From Catenibacterium mitsuoka_A (GTDB lineage Bacteria; Bacillota_I; Bacilli_A; Erysipelotrichales; Coprobacillaceae), in the NCBI RefSeq assembly GCF_964259225.1, contig NZ_CAXVKN010000093.1: a stretch of DNA of 7,120 nucleotides, one strand, 5' to 3'. The position numbers and the translations under genes are program-made. Every line of letters begins with the position of its first letter. The stretch's first letter is position 1. This document shows, in pieces, positions 5,779-7,120 of the stretch. The notes below the pieces were generated by a model. That model searched no databases, had not been told where the DNA came from, and worked only from the letters and a program-made list of their open reading frames with translations.

Positions 5779-6321
5779 ATTAGACGTTATGATAGAACAA
5801 AACCAGTAAAGAAGGAAGATCCAATTAACGAAAACATTCGTTTTAAGGAAGTATTGGTTATTGATCAGAATGGAGAACAGTTAGGCGTTATGAGCAAGAG
5901 AGACGCAATGAATCGTGCTTATGATGCAGGACTTGATCTAGTTTGTGTTGCTCCTAAGGCAAAGCCTGCGGTATGTCGTATCATGGATTACGGAAAGTAT
6001 CGTTTCGAGCAGCAGAAGAAACAAAAAGAAATGAAGAAGAATTCAAAAGTTGTTGCGATCAAGGAGACGCAGTTATCTCCAACAATCGATGTACACGATA
6101 AGAACGTGAAGCTTAAACGTACTTTGAAATGGTTACAGGATGGCGATAAAGTCAAAGTAGCAATTCGTTTCAGAGGAAGACAGATGGCTCATGTTGATCT
6201 TGGACAGAAGATTATGGACGATTTTATTGCGGAATGTTCTGAATATTGCGTCGTTGAAAAGCCAGCTAAACTAGAAGGAAGAACATTGACAGCAATGCTC
6301 GCACCTAAAAAAGCAAAGTAA
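5779..6321 (+). CDS. infC: Translation initiation factor IF-3 (ATT start)
   Basis: IF3 binds the 30S subunit, keeps it free of 50S and checks the initiator tRNA and start codon. The 180-aa product has the N-domain (NENIRFKEVLVID, about residues 18-29), the IF3 signature RIMDYGKYRFEQQK (67-80), a Lys-rich linker and the C-domain with KWLQDGDKVKVAIRFRGRQ (117-135). The start is read as ATT at 5779, not the in-frame GTG at 5770, which lies inside the Shine-Dalgarno sequence. ATT starts are established for infC in E. coli and Geobacillus stearothermophilus, where the poor codon lets IF3 repress its own synthesis. It is the first gene of the operon, 18 nt ahead of rpmI, behind the attenuator leader. 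An annotation that permits only ATG/GTG/TTG would give a form 3 residues longer. Confidence 0.95.
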   Translation: MRRYDRTKPVKKEDPINENIRFKEVLVIDQNGEQLGVMSKRDAMNRAYDAGLDLVCVAPKAKPAVCRIMDYGKYRFEQQKKQKEMKKNSKVVAIKETQLSPTIDVHDKNVKLKRTLKWLQDGDKVKVAIRFRGRQMAHVDLGQKIMDDFIAECSEYCVVEKPAKLEGRTLTAMLAPKKAK

Positions 6322-6339
6322 AATAGGAGGAAACTTATC

Positions 6340-6528
6340 ATGCCAAAAATGAAAACACATAGCGGTCTTAAGAAGCGCTTAAAGAAAACAGCAAGTGGTA
6401 AATTAAAGAGAGGCCATGCATACGTATCTCACTTATCACATAATAAGACACATAAACAGAAAAAGCATCTCGCTAAGTCAGCATTAGTACACCCATCAGA
6501 TTACAAGAGAATCAAGTCTCGTATCTAA
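6340..6528 (+). CDS. rpmI: 50S ribosomal protein L35 (bL35)
   Basis: This small, very basic large-subunit protein of 62 aa is close to the usual 64-66. The N-terminus MPKMKTHSGLKKRLKKTASG is the bL35 signature, followed by KLKRGHAYVSHLSHNKTHKQK and an RIKSRI end. TAGGAGG (6324-6330) lies 9 nt before the ATG. It is the middle gene of the conserved infC-rpmI-rplT operon, 27 nt before rplT, and should share L20-mediated control through the leader. Confidence 0.98.
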   Translation: MPKMKTHSGLKKRLKKTASGKLKRGHAYVSHLSHNKTHKQKKHLAKSALVHPSDYKRIKSRI

Positions 6529-6555
6529 TAGGTTAATTTTAAGGAGGATATACAC

Positions 6556-6915
6556 ATGGCAAGAGTAAAAGGCGGATTTACAACTAGACGCAGAAGAAAA
6601 AAGACATTAAAGCTAGCTAAAGGTTACTTCGGTAGCAAACATGCTTTATATAAAACAGCTCATGAACAGGTAATGCATTCTTTAAAGTATGCTTACAGAG
6701 ATAGAAGACAGTTAAAGAGAGAAATGAGAAAGCTTTGGATTGCACGTATCAACGCTGCTTGCAGAATGAACGATATGTCATATTCAACTTTCATGCACGG
6801 TTTAAAACTTGCAGAAGTTAACGTTAACAGAAAGATGCTTTCAGAAATCGCAATTGCTGATCCTGAAGGTTTCAAGGCTTTAACTGATTTAGCTAAAGAA
6901 CAGTTAGCAAAGTAA
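6556..6915 (+). CDS. rplT: 50S ribosomal protein L20 (bL20)
   Basis: Early-assembly large-subunit protein that binds 23S rRNA; in Bacillota it also represses its own operon by binding the leader. The 119-aa product has the standard length. The basic N-terminal extension (MARVKGGFTTRRRRKKTLKLAKG, about residues 1-23) precedes the globular part, with YAYRDRRQLKREMRKLWIARINAACR (about residues 46-71) as the family hallmark. AAGGAGG (6541-6547) lies 8 nt before the ATG. It is the last gene of the operon, closed by a terminator 3 nt after the stop codon. Confidence 0.98.
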   Translation: MARVKGGFTTRRRRKKTLKLAKGYFGSKHALYKTAHEQVMHSLKYAYRDRRQLKREMRKLWIARINAACRMNDMSYSTFMHGLKLAEVNVNRKMLSEIAIADPEGFKALTDLAKEQLAK

Positions 6916-6918
6916 TCT

Positions 6919-6944
6919 AAAGTGCCAGAGATGGCACTTTTTTT
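6919..6944 (+). terminator. Intrinsic terminator of the infC-rpmI-rplT operon
   Basis: A 9-bp perfect stem, AAAGTGCCA (6919-6927) with TGGCACTTT (6932-6940), has a GAGA tetraloop and continues into a run of seven Ts (6938-6944). It starts 3 nt after the rplT stop. Confidence 0.92.
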
Positions 6945-6984
6945 CATGTTCAGAAAATTAATAGTGTGCTATGAAATAATTTTA

Positions 6985-6990
6985 TATAAT
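6985..6990 (+). promoter_or_regulatory. Possible -10 element (TATAAT)
   Basis: A consensus TATAAT lies in AT-rich DNA after the rplT terminator, but no good -35 is found 16-19 nt upstream (TAGTGT at 17 nt matches poorly). If used, transcription would begin close to the ATG at 6998, giving a leaderless or nearly leaderless message. Chance occurrence in AT-rich sequence is quite possible. Confidence 0.25.
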
Positions 6991-6997
6991 ATAAACC

Positions 6998-7060
6998 ATG
7001 AATCTATTAAAAATATTGATCTGCTGTGGGGGTGGCTTCTCATCAGTAAGCGCCAAATAA
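6998..7060 (+). pseudogene. Possible relic of a PTS EIIB component (N-terminal fragment)
   Basis: A 20-codon frame reads MNLLKILICCGGGFSS and then four more residues before TAA at 7058. Such a start, a hydrophobic beta strand leading into a Cys-containing Gly-rich loop, is typical of lactose/cellobiose-type PTS EIIB domains, whose Cys is phosphorylated during sugar uptake. An intact EIIB is about 100 aa. All three frames close within a few codons after the match (TAA at 7047, TAA at 7058, TAG at 7063), so a single frameshift does not rescue it. No ribosome binding site precedes the ATG. A gene relic is the simplest reading; a leaderless micro-ORF or coincidence remain possible. The rest of 6945-7120 shows nothing else I can support. 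Confidence 0.35.
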
Positions 7061-7120
7061 TATAGTGGATAGAAATAGACCTCATCATATTAGATAATTA
7101 AAGTGTTTTTAGATACTAAA

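Noticed and set aside
6693..6947. An 84-codon minus-strand frame over rplT
   Set aside because: It is antisense to the highly conserved L20 gene and begins in the terminator; it is a shadow frame.
7024..7056. A hammerhead-like CTGATGAG on the minus strand near 7039-7047
   Set aside because: The required GAAA core and the flanking stems cannot be formed from the neighbouring bases, so it is a chance match.
6995..7110. A roughly 39-codon minus-strand frame across the right-end intergenic region
   Set aside because: It has no recognisable family, no good ribosome binding site and no promoter, and its composition looks random.

Overview
The window looks like ordinary chromosomal DNA from a low-GC Bacillota. 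The evidence is the AT-rich codon choice, strong GGAGG-type ribosome binding sites, consensus sigma-A promoters, and an infC-rpmI-rplT operon preceded by a Firmicutes-style attenuator leader. The protein set would suit the Erysipelotrichia/Coprobacillaceae branch, but that placement is an impression and was not tested. All confident genes are on the + strand.

Layout. (1) Positions 1-75 hold a perfect 38-bp palindrome and a degenerate direct copy of its right arm. This resembles the multi-repeat end of a transposon, but no transposase is in view. (2) Positions 106-3626 form a likely transcription unit: a consensus promoter, an M29 (AmpS/PepS-type) aminopeptidase, peptide chain release factor 3 (prfC), and a PAP2/Aur1-like membrane protein joined to prfC by a TAATG overlap. 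It closes with a strong intrinsic terminator. (3) Positions 3631-5569 hold a two-gene unit: a GarK/GlxK-family glycerate kinase and an RluA-family pseudouridine synthase that overlap by 8 nt. A weak candidate promoter is tucked into the tail of the preceding terminator. (4) Positions 5601-6944 hold the translation operon infC-rpmI-rplT (IF3, L35, L20). It has a textbook promoter, a leader of about 115 nt that folds into hairpins and ends in an attenuator terminator (L20-leader type), an infC gene that most probably starts at the rare codon ATT, and a final terminator. (5) Positions 6945-7120 are AT-rich and hold no intact gene. They contain a 20-codon ORF that reads like the N-terminus and active-site loop of a PTS EIIB protein and then stops, so it is probably a gene relic or a chance leaderless micro-ORF.

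Functionally this is mostly translation housekeeping (RF3, IF3, L35, L20, a pseudouridine synthase), with a peptidase, a glycerate kinase and a lipid-phosphatase-like membrane protein alongside. I found no convincing undescribed system. The points most worth checking are the repeat block at the left end, the EIIB-like relic at the right end, the competing pairings in the L20-type leader, a Tyr-to-Phe change at a metal-site position of the aminopeptidase, and a very strong CAG preference for glutamine in prfC.
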